Positions 47,461 through 59,501 of a stretch of 64,000 bases of DNA are shown in pieces. Within the stretch, counting starts at the first letter, position 1; each line of letters starts with the position of its first letter. The position numbers and the translations under genes were made by a program. Below the pieces are notes generated by a model. That model searched no databases. It worked only from the letters and a program-made list of their open reading frames with translations, and had not been told where the DNA came from. The DNA comes from Neonectria sp. B-13 (taxonomy: Eukaryota; Ascomycota; Sordariomycetes; Hypocreales; Nectriaceae): contig NOKP01000016.1 of assembly GCA_002682825.1 (NCBI GenBank), positions 1,763,660-1,827,659 of the forward strand, read 5' to 3'.

Positions 47461-47972
47461 CTACTATAGCCTAGTTAGTCTTAGTTAGCTTTCTCTTAGC
47501 CTTTTTTTTGCTAATATTAACTGTTTAAAACCTAAAATCTGTTTCTTTTTATAGAAATTAATGCCCTTAGTAGCTTTAAAATGCTATAAAATACTACTCC
47601 TTAATAGCCCTAGCCCTAGAAAATACATCTTAAATATAGTCTAAGATGGGAGGGTATGTTATATTGCATTAACTATTATAAGGTTCCCCTATATAACAAG
47701 CTTCCTAGGCCTGATGGTCTTACAAAGGTTGACCAATTTAACCTCTTTTAACAACCTAGCTATGAACCTTAATGCCCTTAACAACCTAGTCATCCTAGAT
47801 AATACGTTTCCCTTCCTTTCTTGTCACTCTAGATGATACGATTCCTATCCCTTCCTACGGACCAAATCATGTATTTAAAGACCTTCCTTTCCCGCTAGGA
47901 TAGATAGAAATCAAGAGCTTTTACCCCATCGATCCCGGCCATTAGATGTGATAGATGGCATGGCCCTATGTA

Positions 47973-49330
47973 TCACAAACGCTGGTCCTCATAAATTCGT
48001 TTCGTCTCCGCGGCCAGGTTCTTGAGTCTCTGCATCGCATCTACCATAGTCTGGTCCAGCTTGTTACCAATGAGGCCGCACAGGGCTGAGAAGCTTGATG
48101 CCTCGAAGAGTCGTACACCTGGACAACTGCACATAGAGACTGGTAAAATCGCACTTGGAGGGTTCGCCATTAGTCATGCGATTTCCCCGCAACTCCAAGA
48201 GTACCTCGGCAAACGTTTTGGACTGGGATTTATAATCGGTGTGACCCTCTATGAGGGAACCTAATGTATAATGATTACTGTATCATGCATCGATTTCTTT
48301 GTCTCAAGCCTAGTTGGTTTTAAAGTTCTTTATTAACCTTTGCATCTGACCTAAACCTATCTACCTTTTCCATTCAGTCTAAGTTTTTCCTTAACCCTAT
48401 ATAATCCTTTCCCCCGATTTCATAATGCACTAGCTAGCTATCTGCACTAGCTTTACACACCCTCTAGCAGCTCCTAGAACTATAGGGTATATTTATCTTT
48501 AGTTAATTTATTAGTAATAGCTTTATTTTAGTATAATCTAGCTTTTAATCTTCTAATAAGCTTTTTAAGAAACTCCTTTTCCTTTCTAATAAAGCTAATA
48601 TTATTAACTTTAGTATTTTTATTATTTAGGAATAAATAGTAACTAAATATAACTAAATATATTATTTAAATAGTACTAATTATTATATAATTAAACTTAA
48701 AGCTATTAAGATTATAGATTTTAGCTTAATAAAGCTATTACTTATATTTAATAGGCTTAATCTTTCTATTTAAAGAGTAATAATATTCTATTTTATATAT
48801 CTTATAGTTTTATTTCTTATTATTAAGTTATAAAATATAATAAGTAATAATAGAATATATTATAATTATATTATACTATATTATAGTATATTAAGAAAAA
48901 GAGAAAAAGGCTAATTAGACTTATTAGCTTAATAAGAAATAGTTATTTATATATACTATAGTTTAGAATAAGCTTTTTATAAATTAGATATTAAGATTAA
49001 AGAGAAGGACCTAGATAGATTACAAAAATAGGCTTAAGGTATAACATTAATGCAAACTATATTACTAGGAAAGCTTACTATATTTAAGTTATTAGGATTA
49101 ATAGTACTAGGTATAGTATCTTACTGTATTAACTGCTATATGTTATCTACTGTATTATCTTAATCTATTAGATGATATTGACTAAGGCTAAAATTACTAT
49201 AAATAATCGGTGTGAACAAAGGCCGGAACAACCGGCAGCCCCCGTCGGGTGCATTTCGTTGACAAGAACTTGAAGTGGGAATCGGTTGGATCAAGGGTGT
49301 GCGAGATTGGGCGGATGAGCACCATCTCCG
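47973..49330 (-). pseudogene. Helitron-type/PIF1-like helicase C-terminal fragment, split by an insertion
   Basis: Removing the inserted element at 48245-49204 gives a continuous minus-strand reading. It contains VLIRPISHTLDPTD, RRGLPVVPAFVHTDYKSQSK, TFAEVLLELRGNR and SLYVQLSRCTTLRGIKLLSP, which is the C-terminal helicase end of fungal Helitron/PIF1-like proteins. A stop and frameshift follow; the adjoining frame carries GNKLDQTMVDAMQRL to a terminal stop at 47973. Only the C-terminal end is present, so this is a dead relic. It shows that the element was inserted after the helicase gene. Confidence 0.75.
48245..49204 (+). mobile_element. 0.96 kb element, right copy, with target duplication
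   Basis: It begins ccctctatgagggaacctaa and ends ...aattactataaat. It is flanked by identical 11-base copies of aatcggtgtga (48234-48244 and 49205-49215), a clean target duplication inside the helicase relic. It is the same element as 46192-47161 in opposite orientation. The length, long duplication and lack of terminal inverted repeats within a single copy do not fit a MITE. A SINE/LINE-derived, solo-LTR-like or other element is possible. Confidence 0.88.
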
Positions 49331-49419
49331 CTGGGAGGACGGGGACCGCCAAAGTTAGGCAATACCGCGAGCATTACTTTTATAACCATCCAACCTAGGA
49401 TATTGAAAGACAAGCCCAG

Positions 49420-49980
49420 GGAGAAGAGGAGGAGGAGTACACAGAGCCCGTCATCAATGTCACCATCCCCGAACGTGTTAGATTGGCGGCAATTTTCTGC
49501 CACCAGCCCGACGACTGGACTGAAGATCAGATCTTCCAGCAAAAGATCGAAGCCATCGATCTTATAGTAGCTCTCTACGACAAGAGGGAGACGGTCAAGC
49601 GTGACCGCATTCAACAAAAAGCATGCCTGGCCATAAAAACCGAACCTCTCGAAACCGAACACAAATCATTACTTAGCCCCGATCGATTTCCTCTACTCTT
49701 ACATACTGCACAATGCCCTAACTGCATCAGCGATAAGCGACTCTCCCAGGAGGAGCACACCTTCACATACTGCCGTCCAACTGTCATAAACAACCACTTC
49801 AATGATCAGCATCTAATTAGGTACAAGCATACTAAGCAGAGCAGCAAGAGGATCCAGTGTAAGCATCCTAAGTACAGAGATCTCTGACTCTAACATTTAG
49901 ACCACTTCCAGAGCCACGTTCAGAGGGTCCATAGTATTACCTTACAGTCAGTAGAGCAAGTAAAGTAGAAGTGACTACGA
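49420..49980 (+). pseudogene. DUF3435 (FluG-domain / tyrosine-recombinase-like) C-terminal relic
   Basis: The frame contains INVTIPERVRLAAIFCHQPDD, IEAIDLIVALYDKRETVKRD, QCPNCISDKRLSQEEHTFTYC and, after stops, KHLDHFQSHVQRVH-like sequence. These are the C-terminal zinc-finger-like features of the fungal DUF3435 family, members of which are tyrosine recombinases and some of which drive giant Starship elements. The N-terminal catalytic part is missing; the helicase relic abuts it. In-frame stops occur near 49887. It is non-functional. Confidence 0.75.
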
Positions 49981-50742
49981 AGGATAAGACGTTAACAAAT
50001 GGTTAAGGAAAAACACTAATAGTAAGATGTAATGCAATAGAAACAGCAGAACTAAGTCTGCCAAGGGTGATATACAAACAGTTGGTGTACTATAGGTACA
50101 ACGATGACATGGCTCACTAGTGAAGTAGTGATGGACAGCAACTAGTAAATCATGAAGTGAGCTGTAGGGGCTCTGCATCAATTCCAGCTTATTCCGAGGA
50201 ATCGTCAATCAAGGTTAGGGCGTAGATATAAGATGTAAAGCAAAGTGGAATAGGAGAAGGATGAAATCAGTCTGCTCTGGACTTGGGAGTAAGCACGTGG
50301 TATCCAGTACTTGCTACGATTTTAAAGTCTCCAAACTACCTAAAGGCCCTCAGCTCTAGGCTCACTAGGGTTACTAAGATTTTAAAGGTCTCTAATTTCC
50401 AAAGCCCTCTCCTTGGTTGCTAAAGTCGCTCAAGTCGCTATGGTGGTCACTCAGGTCACTAGGATTTTAAAAGTCCAAAACATCATCGAGCAACCAGACC
50501 AAGGTCCGGTCAATACTCAAATCAATTGTTGCTCTCTCATAATGCACAGGCGCATATGCACTGGTGGATTGTCTGCTGGGTAATCGCTGAGCTTGCTCCC
50601 TCCAGAGCCTCCCTGAGGAGCGCGAGTTCAATTGATCTAGCCCCAAAACGACAGTTATAGGAGCATAAGTAGCGGTAGAGGTTCCCAGATTTTGAATTCA
50701 TGAATACCTTTTTTCCACATAGTCCTGCAAGAGGTGCTTTGC
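49981..50742. other. Intergenic, no gene seen
   Basis: Mixed sequence with short internal repeats (aagattttaaaggtct and aggattttaaaagtcc near 50320-50470). No coding frame of note. Confidence 0.5.
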
Positions 50743-51170
50743 TTAGGCGCCAATCTCGTTAGTGACCTCAGCAAATGCCTCCCACTGCTTCCAGGCCTCG
50801 CCGCTCTGAAGAGCCCAGCGAGCCCGGCGGACACCTTCCTTCCAGCGCTGGCCACCAGGGCCACGCTCTTGAACAACCTTGCCATGACCCAGATCGTTGG
50901 TATCAGCCTCGCAGATACCGGATACCACCAGCAGCGCGGCCGTGTTCATAAGAACAAACTCAAGGAGGGGGGAGTCGTCAGGAAGCTCGTTGTGCAGGAT
51001 TCCAGAAAGGATCTAAGCGTTCTCGGCCGGCTCCTTTCCAGGGGAAACGGTATCCAGGGGGTGGGCGCTGAGGCCAAAGTCGCTGGGCTGCACGGTGAAA
51101 TGCTCGATCTCCACCTCACCACCGGGGGTCATCTCCTTCAACATCCAGCACGGTGTGGCTTAGACTAAGG
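50743..51170 (-). pseudogene. Anthranilate phosphoribosyltransferase (trpD/TRP4-like) C-terminal pseudogene
   Basis: On the minus strand the reading contains KEMTPGGEVEIEHFTVQP, SDFGLSAHPLDTVSPGKEP, then AENA followed by a TAG stop and ILSGILHNELPDDSPLLEF. It continues with MNTAALLVVSGICEADTNDL, GHGKVVQERGPGGQRWKEGV and ends EAWKQWEAFAEVTNEIGA. This matches the C-terminal end of fungal anthranilate phosphoribosyltransferase as I know the family. The in-frame stop stands where the family has Lys (AAG to TAG). No N-terminal half is seen upstream. It is therefore a truncated extra copy, probably brought in by the surrounding mobile elements. Confidence 0.72.
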
Positions 51171-52826
51171 TGTTGCTTCTTTCACAAGCGAGTGCCTTGT
51201 GCCTTGCTTCTCAAGCTCGTTCCGAGAGGCATTGGCGGACCCCGTAGGGGGCCGGTCTCCTGTGCAGCTGATATGGATGGAGCTGAACGTCGAAGAAAAA
51301 CCACTGGCTCTCCCACTCATCCGTTTGGGGGAAGGGTATACGTGCATGGATAGCGGCACATCGATTCCATCAATCTCATTGAGAACTTCTCCATGCTCCC
51401 CCGCTCTGTCGTCAAAGAAGCTCGCCCTGACTAACTGCAGTCGGACCGCACCAACCAAGTTATACCCTCGGATGAGCTGCAGGCACGACGATATCGTGAC
51501 AGAGTAATAAGTTGCTCCTAGTAGCTGGAAAGATGACAGAAAAGAGGGGCAAGTTTGTGCTACTAGTAGCAGGAGAAGGGGGCAAGTTGGTGCTACTAGT
51601 AGCAGGAGAATGGCAAACAGAAGACCGGTCCCTTGCGGGCCCGCCAATGCCTTTCAGAACCTGTCAAGCCTAGGCTAGCCGCGGCGCTTACTTTCAAGCC
51701 CTTGGACGTTTCCGTCCAGGCACCTGGAAATCTTCCCTGCCAAGCGCCTGCCGCATTTAAGGGGCACGGAGGCTACAAGTAGCTGAGGAAAAAAAATTGG
51801 GGGGAGTGGGGGCACTTTCCTCAGCTACTAGTAGCCCGCTTGGTGGTCGTGGTGGTCGTGGTGGTCGTGGTGAATGCGATGGTGCTGCATGACTTCGGCA
51901 GACAAGGTCAATAGTCTCTGTTATCATGTTCCGCAGGCCCATGTTGTATCATTGGGTAGTTCTCGTCCATGCACTGTTGCCACGCCCATTCCACCAAATG
52001 GACCCCTCTCGCGTCAATGTTGAAGAGGACTACGAACCATGCAAGCATTCTCACTATCTTCATAGGGTATACTGTGATGAGATTCGGCACTGGGGGAAGA
52101 TCATCAGGGAGTCGCACACCAAGGATATAGCCTTTTCCCGCTTTACCCCGATCGCCAAGTCTCTGTGAGCTCCAGCCAAAGCCGCTGACGAAGGTCAGGG
52201 CAGGCAGATCTGCGGAGGAAGGTCGGAGCAGCCGGAGCCTGACGTCGGTCAAGGCGGCCGGGTTCTGCAGGGGAAGGTCGAGGTAGCTGGAACAGGAGGT
52301 CAAGGCAGCGAAATCTGCAGAGGCTGGTTGAGGCCGTCAGAGTTGTGGAGAGAGGGTTGAGAGCCACCAGGGCTCTGGGCTCAGGGGTCTGGGCAACTTG
52401 TTGCAGCAGATCTGCGCACGCAGATTCCGGCTTAGGTAAACATCGACTTGAGGCGGCGCATAACCTAGGGTATCGTTGAGCAACTGTTGACACCTCTGAG
52501 TTGGGATTCAGGGTCTGCGCCAGCAGCATTATCCAAGCCCTACAAAAATTGCTGTGGATGTGGCTGTGCGGAGTCAACATGATTCCCCAGGCAGCAGGGT
52601 TCTTCTTTCATATTGCCGATATTTTCCCGTCAACGCCTGTTACCAAAGGTATCCTGAGACGAAACCAGCTGCACGTGACTAGCACAGGTGGTCGCCTCGT
52701 TGCTCACCGCTTCAACTTCAAGTCACCTCCTTTACTTTAGGTGAGCAACAGCCTGGTAGCTGCACTCGTACCCATTTCTCGGCCCTCAAGCGCTAGCCTC
52801 CTCATCTCGTAATACGACATGTTAGC
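51171..52826. other. Region of short repeats without a supported gene
   Basis: The region contains a near-perfect tandem unit (ggcaagttggtgctactagt and agcaggagaa, about 51548-51608). It also has an inverted pair gtagctgaggaaa/tttcctcagctac (51777-51789 and 51816-51828) and three tandem ggtggtcgt units (about 51842-51870). The minus frame 51908-52303 (131 codons, including PVPNLITVYPMKIVRML) has protein-like composition but no family I recognise. Confidence 0.5.
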
Positions 52827-54958
52827 ATGGCGCAACCGCAAACCCACACAACATGCGACGATTGTATCAGCATCTTGCAAAATGCGGCATCCCTCCTCTC
52901 GTCTGAATCCTTGGAAGCGTCCTCCGCGTCACTGTTTCACACTAAACATCAATCGCGGTTAGCAACTAACGTGTCCTCCTCAAAATGTCACATGTGTACT
53001 CTCCTATACGCACAAATTCCTCGGCTTCTGGAGTCGTTCAGTTCTGGAGAAGTACTGGCTCTGGCAATCTCCAGAGCTCGGCATGAGCCCCATGCCGCAA
53101 CCATTGGGCTTATTGGATTCGAAAGGGAAGCAGTAGACCGCCAGACGCACTACCAGGGCTCGCTACGTATACAACATGGTGAGAAAACCTGACACAATTT
53201 GGCAAGCTCGGGATGCGAGAAACTAAGGACTAGTCAACGCTTTCAGCTACACACGGCCATGTTCGAGTCCTCGATTCTCCCAAGACGTGGTCGTTGGAAA
53301 CGTTGAACAGCATTCGATCCTGGCTGAAGAGCTGCACCTCATCTCACGACCGGTGCACCAAGTTAAAAGCAGCAAGTAGACTTCCACTGAGGCTAGTAGA
53401 CGTCATGTCGACGGGATTAGTCCAGTTTCAGCCAATGGAAGAGATGGGACGGGAAAGGTTCAACCTGCTAAGCCTTGAAAATCTCCACAACGTCCGTATC
53501 GTCTCGACGACGTACTCTCTGCCACCAAAGACTCCGTACCTTACCCTCAGCCATAGGTGGGGGACTCCGCCAAGTATCTTACTTACCAAGAAGGCCTCGT
53601 TTCTTCTCACTGACGATATATCTCCTCATCTTCTAAACTGTAATGAAGCAGCCGTGTTTCGACATGCAATCCACGTCACCAGAGCTTTGGGATTTCGCTA
53701 TATCTGGATCGATGCTCTATGCATAATGCAAGATCACGAGTCAGAGAAGACGGCCGAGATCATGCATATGGATGAGATCTACTTCAACTCCATGCTCAAC
53801 ATTTCGGCCACGGAGGGACGGGTCCTCGAAGGCTTGGTCTTCGACCGAAAAGCTCTCTGGACGAACCCTTGTAGAGCAACGGTTAGAATCTCGGAAACTC
53901 AAGAGGATGTACAACTCCAAGCATTCCCCGAGAGGTGGTGTCTTCGGCCATCGGAGGGACCATTGAACAAGCGTGGCTGGGTTTTCCAAGAACGGACGCT
54001 TGCACCACGCATCGTGCATTTCACCAAGGACCAGGTGTTTTGGGAATGCTATTCTCTTGAGGCATCAGAGGTTTTGCCGCACGGTGTTCCAGATCCGTCA
54101 CCAACACACTTCGACAAGAGAGTTGGCATAAGCTCGACGTCGTCAAACATACAGCAGGTCAAATTGCGATGGTACGAACATGTGGAGGAATACTCTCAGA
54201 CCTCCCTAAGCTATCCCGACGACCGTCTGCTTGCCATATCAGCCGTAGCTAAGCGATTTTGCTCGACGATGGGCCTGAAGCCGCCAGACTACCTGGCCGG
54301 TATGTGGAAGGATGACCTGCCGCAGTCGATGCTTTGGAGTCAGTACCCGCTCCCTGGAAGGAGTGGGCCTGAACCGACCAGTATTGAGCATGAGATGAAC
54401 AACGCGCCTTCTTGGTCCTGGGCATCTATTATGGCACCAATACGGACTGTTGACCTCTCATCCCTGCTAGTTACTACCGAGGTCTTATATGTCCAGATTT
54501 CAAGACTATCGCCAAACTTCTTTGGCGGCACAGACTCTTGTCGACTTCGTCTTCGCGGTCCAGTCTGCAAGGTTCGCCGGAACTTCCGAGACGGTGCACC
54601 TTGGATACAATTTGGACAGCACACTAGCTTCCAAGAATTTCATGATTTCAAGTTTCAGGGGGGGAGAGCCATACTAATTGACTGGGATACGTCTAGAAAA
54701 GTAGTAGCGGATGAGTTCTTCTTGCTTCACATTGCCTCGGAGCAGAGCGTGGACGGACCTATGGAGCGTGGGGTCGTCCTCCGGAGGAAAGCTGAGCGTG
54801 GGACATATGTTCGGGTCGGGTCATTCCTCATTCCATTTAAAAGTGACTACCCCGGTTCCGAGCTTGAGGACGCATTCAATGATCGTCTTGACACATTAAA
54901 TACGGACGAGTATCTTAAACTCGAGTTCGGTGGGAAGTATACGATCGACATTACCTGA
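52827..54958 (+). CDS. HET-domain (heterokaryon incompatibility) protein
   Basis: Exons 52827-53178 and 53247-54958 join in phase to about 687 residues. The HET domain is clear: PYLTLSHRWGTPPS, then FRHAIHVTRALGFRYIWIDA, LCIMQDHESEK, MDEIYFNSMLNISATEG and the downstream LNKRGWVFQERTLAPRIVHF. The N-terminus has a Cys-rich stretch (CDDCISI, KCHMCTLLY) common in these genes. HET proteins mediate non-self recognition and cell death in filamentous ascomycetes, and they are often variable and located near repeats, as here. The partner is unknown. The reading frame is intact. Confidence 0.93.
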
Positions 54959-57716
54959 CATTATTAGTCGCAAATTGATGCTTAAGTGTTGGGATAGGGA
55001 AACTAGAGCAAAACAAGGGCAAGGTAGAAGTATACGTATGAAAAGCGCTGCGGAAAGATCAATACATTAGTCTATCTATCTATTCACCTACTTTTTCTGT
55101 AACGGGTTCACACCCTATGAGGGCAAGAGAGACAGGTTCAATATCGGCATAAAGAACTGGTCGGATCACGTCACTTAAACACGTTATGGAGCGATTATGA
55201 ATCGAAGTATCTGTCCATAGAATCATTTTTTCCTGTTATAAAGCCGTAACTGCCTCCAGTGTGACAATGTATCATCATCGTGAGCTGCAGGGTGTCATCA
55301 ATGCTAATTGATGTCACCAATCAGCTTGCTGTTTTCCTATCCTCGAAGGGGCTTACCCCAGCTGCTTGCCTACCTCATACATCCTGGATGGGACACACTA
55401 ACGGGCACCCTCATGAGTTCCAAGAGGCCCTGTTGGAACTCAGACGGGCTGAACCTATAAGAGGCTGGCAACAGCGTAGTGAAACCCCGTCGTTCATTCT
55501 CTGTTGCACAGGACGTCTCTATGTTACACTCCCTCCCCACAACGACGTACTAACACTGATGTGGCTGAGGCGCTACATCGCGAATAGCAACAGTGTCCGT
55601 TCAGGCAACGTACTATGCAATGATCGCAGCAAGAGCGATCAAAGTCGTGAGGTTTGTGCGGTTAAGTCAGCAGTATTGACTCGTGTGGAACTAAGTCTCG
55701 GAAACGATCACGATTAGGGTGGAAAGAATGGCATTGAAGTCCTTGCCTCGGACTGTACAATACAATACAATACAATTTATTACGCCCAGCGGCACTAGAG
55801 CCGAAAGGGCACTAATTACTAATATACACATGACGTGAGGGGGAAAATTCGGTCCTTCCTACCACGCCACGCGTCCCTTCTTGTACTCAATCTTTGTCTC
55901 TTCCAACTCCCAGTCTCCCTACTTCTTAACTTCATGCCGTTGCAGCAAAGTAACAGTCAGCCCAAGCCTTTCTTTGGTCAAAGCGCGCATAGCCTTCATG
56001 AACAACTTGTTGTGTTCCCTTTCACTAAGGATTAGCTTCTTCAACTTGGGAACCCACTCTGGGTGCTCTTGCAACTCGTCAAGCGCCGTTCCAGAGAGGT
56101 TATCCCAACTACCACGAGAAGTCCCGGTAAGCTCCACTGAGGTTAGAGCGTCCCTTCGTCTTTCGGCGTCTCGGGTGCGTGGCTGTTAGCTGGGCCGAAT
56201 CGTTGCTTTTGCACTAGTTCAGCCAATAGTTTTCTTAGTGTATCCGCGTCTCTGGCTTCTTTAGTTAAGATGCAGACGCTAGGTTTTCTTATTTTAGCTT
56301 AGTACAGCCGTCGCCCCCTTTACCTAGCTCATCGCCATCTCCGAGTGCAAGCAATCGGGAGAAACGGACATTGTTTTCGTTTCAAGCATCACATCACAGC
56401 TCTTGTTGTTCCGCGGGCATCACATAGCTCCGAGCCGTTGTTTCATTGCTCGCGGCTTTCTAAGCTACTGTTTCATCGCCTTCCAAGCAGCCGAATTACC
56501 GTCTCAATAGTACCAGGTGGTAATTGATGAGTTCTTCGTACATGTAGATGAATTAGACTAGCAGCTATCCACCCCTGACCACTTTCCCGGCCCAAGCACG
56601 TCGCCGAGCCTCACGTACATATTCAGTCAAAGCTCGGCTCGTACTGAGACATTGCGGGCAGCTATCTTCTCGATGCAGCGCAAGGCTCATTATTAGCCTG
56701 GACCGCGCATGTTCCTGACTGAATTCCCTCGTTTTAGGCTAAACACTACGCGCAAGGAAAGCTGCAAGGCAGCGGTCCTGTTCATACATGGCAATAAGAG
56801 TTTTAATTATTTCTAAGACCTGGACAATCCCTGGAGACATGGCCATGAATTTAGTTCATGGTTTTCAATCGTTGTGTCAGCCCACCAGAAAACAAGTAAA
56901 TGCACTCTTCTCTGTACCCTCGAATTCGAAATAAAACTACGCAGAGTTCTCTGAACAGTACGCGGTTTCTACTCGAGGCATCACCGACGCCTTGTTTAGT
57001 TTCAACTTTTGCGAGTCTCCATCCTGAATCTCACCGTTGAGAACTCATCAAGCGGAACTATGTGCCTGCCGCAAGTGAACTGTTCGGATTTTGTCAAATC
57101 TTTCGACCAAAAGCGGCAGCAGAGGCGCCTTAGTTTCTCTGTGAAGTGACAAGCCAGCGTCAGGCAAGTGAACAATACCATGCCAATCGTCTTGAGACAA
57201 ACTGGCTCTGGATACATCGGCGTCAACTCGAGCATTACTGCTTCTGTCGGAATTCGAGTCTCGGATTTCCCGCGAATCAAGTTTTCACCTCATTTGTTCT
57301 TTGCCGATTTTCTAACTGTGTTGGGGTTTCCCGTTGTGGGGAAAGGAGATGCAGAGAACAAGGGGTATTTCACTACCGTGCTTTGCTTTCCACGCTATTA
57401 GCACAACTGTGGGGAGGCTAGGAACTTTTCGTCCGCTCAGAGTCCTGACCACTGGTAGCAGCATCAAGCGCTATTCCCAAATGGAGCCTTTTTACGATGG
57501 TAGTGGTGCTAGACTGCAATCTGCTATGCGGCCTCATCACCACCTCAAGCCCTTAAACACCGCTAGCAGTATCGTCAAGCAAATTATCCTAGTGGATATA
57601 ACGATGTCTCCTTCTTATATATCCAGGTCGTGCAGCATGACCTCACCATCCATCCTGGTACCTAAATTTCCACACTCTTTACCGACTTCAGTCATTCTTT
57701 GGTGTTTCTGTGAGCC
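54959..57716. other. Large intergenic region with unrecognised short frames
   Basis: The frame 55280-55717 (145 codons) and the minus frame 55919-56160 (AALDELQEHPEW-like, ending QRHEVKK) show no domain I know; the latter may be the tail of a decayed gene. A caata microsatellite lies at about 55756-55778. Nothing else is supported. Confidence 0.45.
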
Positions 57717-59225
57717 ATGTTTTCGACCAGCACCAGCGGCATCCTGCTGCTGCAAGCGACGACTTTCTTCACGGGCGCCCTTGGCTTAACGCTGCAGAAG
57801 CGTTCAGGCAGGTGCAGTGGATCTTGCAGTATCGATGACGACTTGGTTCGACTGCTCTCATCAGAGGACAATCAGGCCGAGGCTCTTGCCTTCTGCAGCG
57901 ACTACATTGGCCTCGCTGCTTCAACTGTGGAAGCTACTGTCACTCCCACTGTGTAAGCTGAGCCTGAGTCCCCCGATCTTGCCGTGGGATTCTCCACACG
58001 AGACAGACTGCTAACGATGCACCCGATACACCAGCTTCGAAACCATTACCAAGACAGACCACATCGTTGTCGTGACCACGCAAGTCAACACTATCACTAT
58101 TCCCGCTCAATCATCACAGTTACCAGCCAAACGCGATGAATCCCTCCAGTATCCAGACTGGCTGCCTCAGTCATATCCAGCAAGCCGGGTGTCCTCTGCT
58201 TGCAGCTGTCTCGACATCCCTGTGTCCGTGGCTAGCAATACTGTAACAGCAGACGCAGTCACTCTAACCACCGCGGTTACTGTCACAGAGACAGACGTGT
58301 CTACTTTCCTCGCCACCGAGACAGCAATCGCAGCCATCCCTAAGGCAATTGGAATTGAAGTGTTTCGCAAAGATACTGGAGTATCCGTCGGATATCTCTA
58401 CTGGAGTAACGGCCCCGCTGTCGGCACAGGCGTAACAGCGTTCAAAATCAACTTTTCGCTCCCCACAGGCACAACTTATGGCGAGGCCTTGCGTATCACT
58501 ACGGAATATAGCTCAACCAGTGCTCTCGGTGTAAATATGGGGAACGGATAGTAAGTACTAAGTTCCTCTAGCAATCCGTCAGTTTTCTAATATGTTGTGC
58601 AGTGGTTCGGTAGTACTCGTAAATTATAGTAAGTATTCTCACCCCGCAAAGGGTGGCTTTCCTGTATGATGTCGAAACCTAACCGCGCTCATGACAGCAC
58701 CACCCAATTCGCTTCCAGTTACTGTCAACAATGAGAGATACGCATCAGACATTGTAAGTTCCTCTCAACCCACGCTCTACTTCGAGCTACCAACTCTAAT
58801 ATACATTTGTGTAGTGGACGATCGATACAGAGACAAAGCAGATTGCAGTGAGGTGGATTGGAAGTGACTCCTCTAGTAAGTTTTAGAATTGTATCATTGC
58901 CAGTTTGCACACTAATTAACGACCTGTAGTTACCTATGCCTCGATCTGGAGAGTAGGGGGACGTGTATATCCAGTTACTAATCTTGCTCAATTTTTGTCT
59001 TCAACGGGCGCGGTAAGTAGCTCCAAATATGAGGTTGTCTTTCGGTATTTCGAACTTCCTTGATACTACGGAGTCATCTGCTTCCTACATAGTTAGCTTA
59101 ATACACTCGGTATCATGGTTCATACCATGTAGTTGAAAACATTCAGTGATTTATATTCGAGTGTCATGCTCCCAGCTGGAAAGGCACCGAATCTCTATAC
59201 CAGTTTCCTGGAACCGGGTGGATGA
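57717..59225 (+). CDS. Secreted Thr/Val-rich protein of unknown function
   Basis: Seven exons (57717-57952, 58035-58550, 58603-58628, 58698-58753, 58815-58875, 58930-59012, 59133-59225) join in frame to about 356 residues. The second shortest, exon 3, has only 26 bases. A signal peptide is likely at the N-terminus (SGILLLQATTFFTGALGLTL followed by QKR, a Kex2-like site). A Cys-containing segment (CSGSCSIDDDLVRLLSS..AFCSDYIG), then a TVT-rich linker (TLTTAVTVTETDVSTFL), precede a probable beta-rich C-terminal domain. Its composition resembles fungal cell-wall or adhesin-like secreted proteins. I do not recognise a catalytic motif. Confidence 0.75.
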
Positions 59226-59501
59226 ATCTCCTACAGCGAGGGGATGCCCGTGTCAAAGGCGTCAGTGCTTTCGTTCGGGCAACGAAAGCTGGGCCACGAT
59301 CACTTAATAGCGATGGATATTATTATATAATTTGATGCAATGAACCCAGAAGTTAATTACATACACAGCAACCAAGACTACTGGGTTCACCCAGCTACAG
59401 CACATTACTCAAGCAGCCCCTCTGCCGCTAACCGCCATCTTCCTAAATATAGCTTCAAAGCGCTTAAACATCTCCCTCTTTTCACTTTCGATTGCATCCC
59501 A

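Noticed and set aside
46192..49204. A single 3 kb transposon with 0.97 kb terminal inverted repeats
   Set aside because: Each arm has its own distinct target duplication, so two independent insertions explain the data better.
49420..49980. An active Starship captain gene
   Set aside because: Only the C-terminal part of the DUF3435 protein remains, with in-frame stops and no catalytic region.
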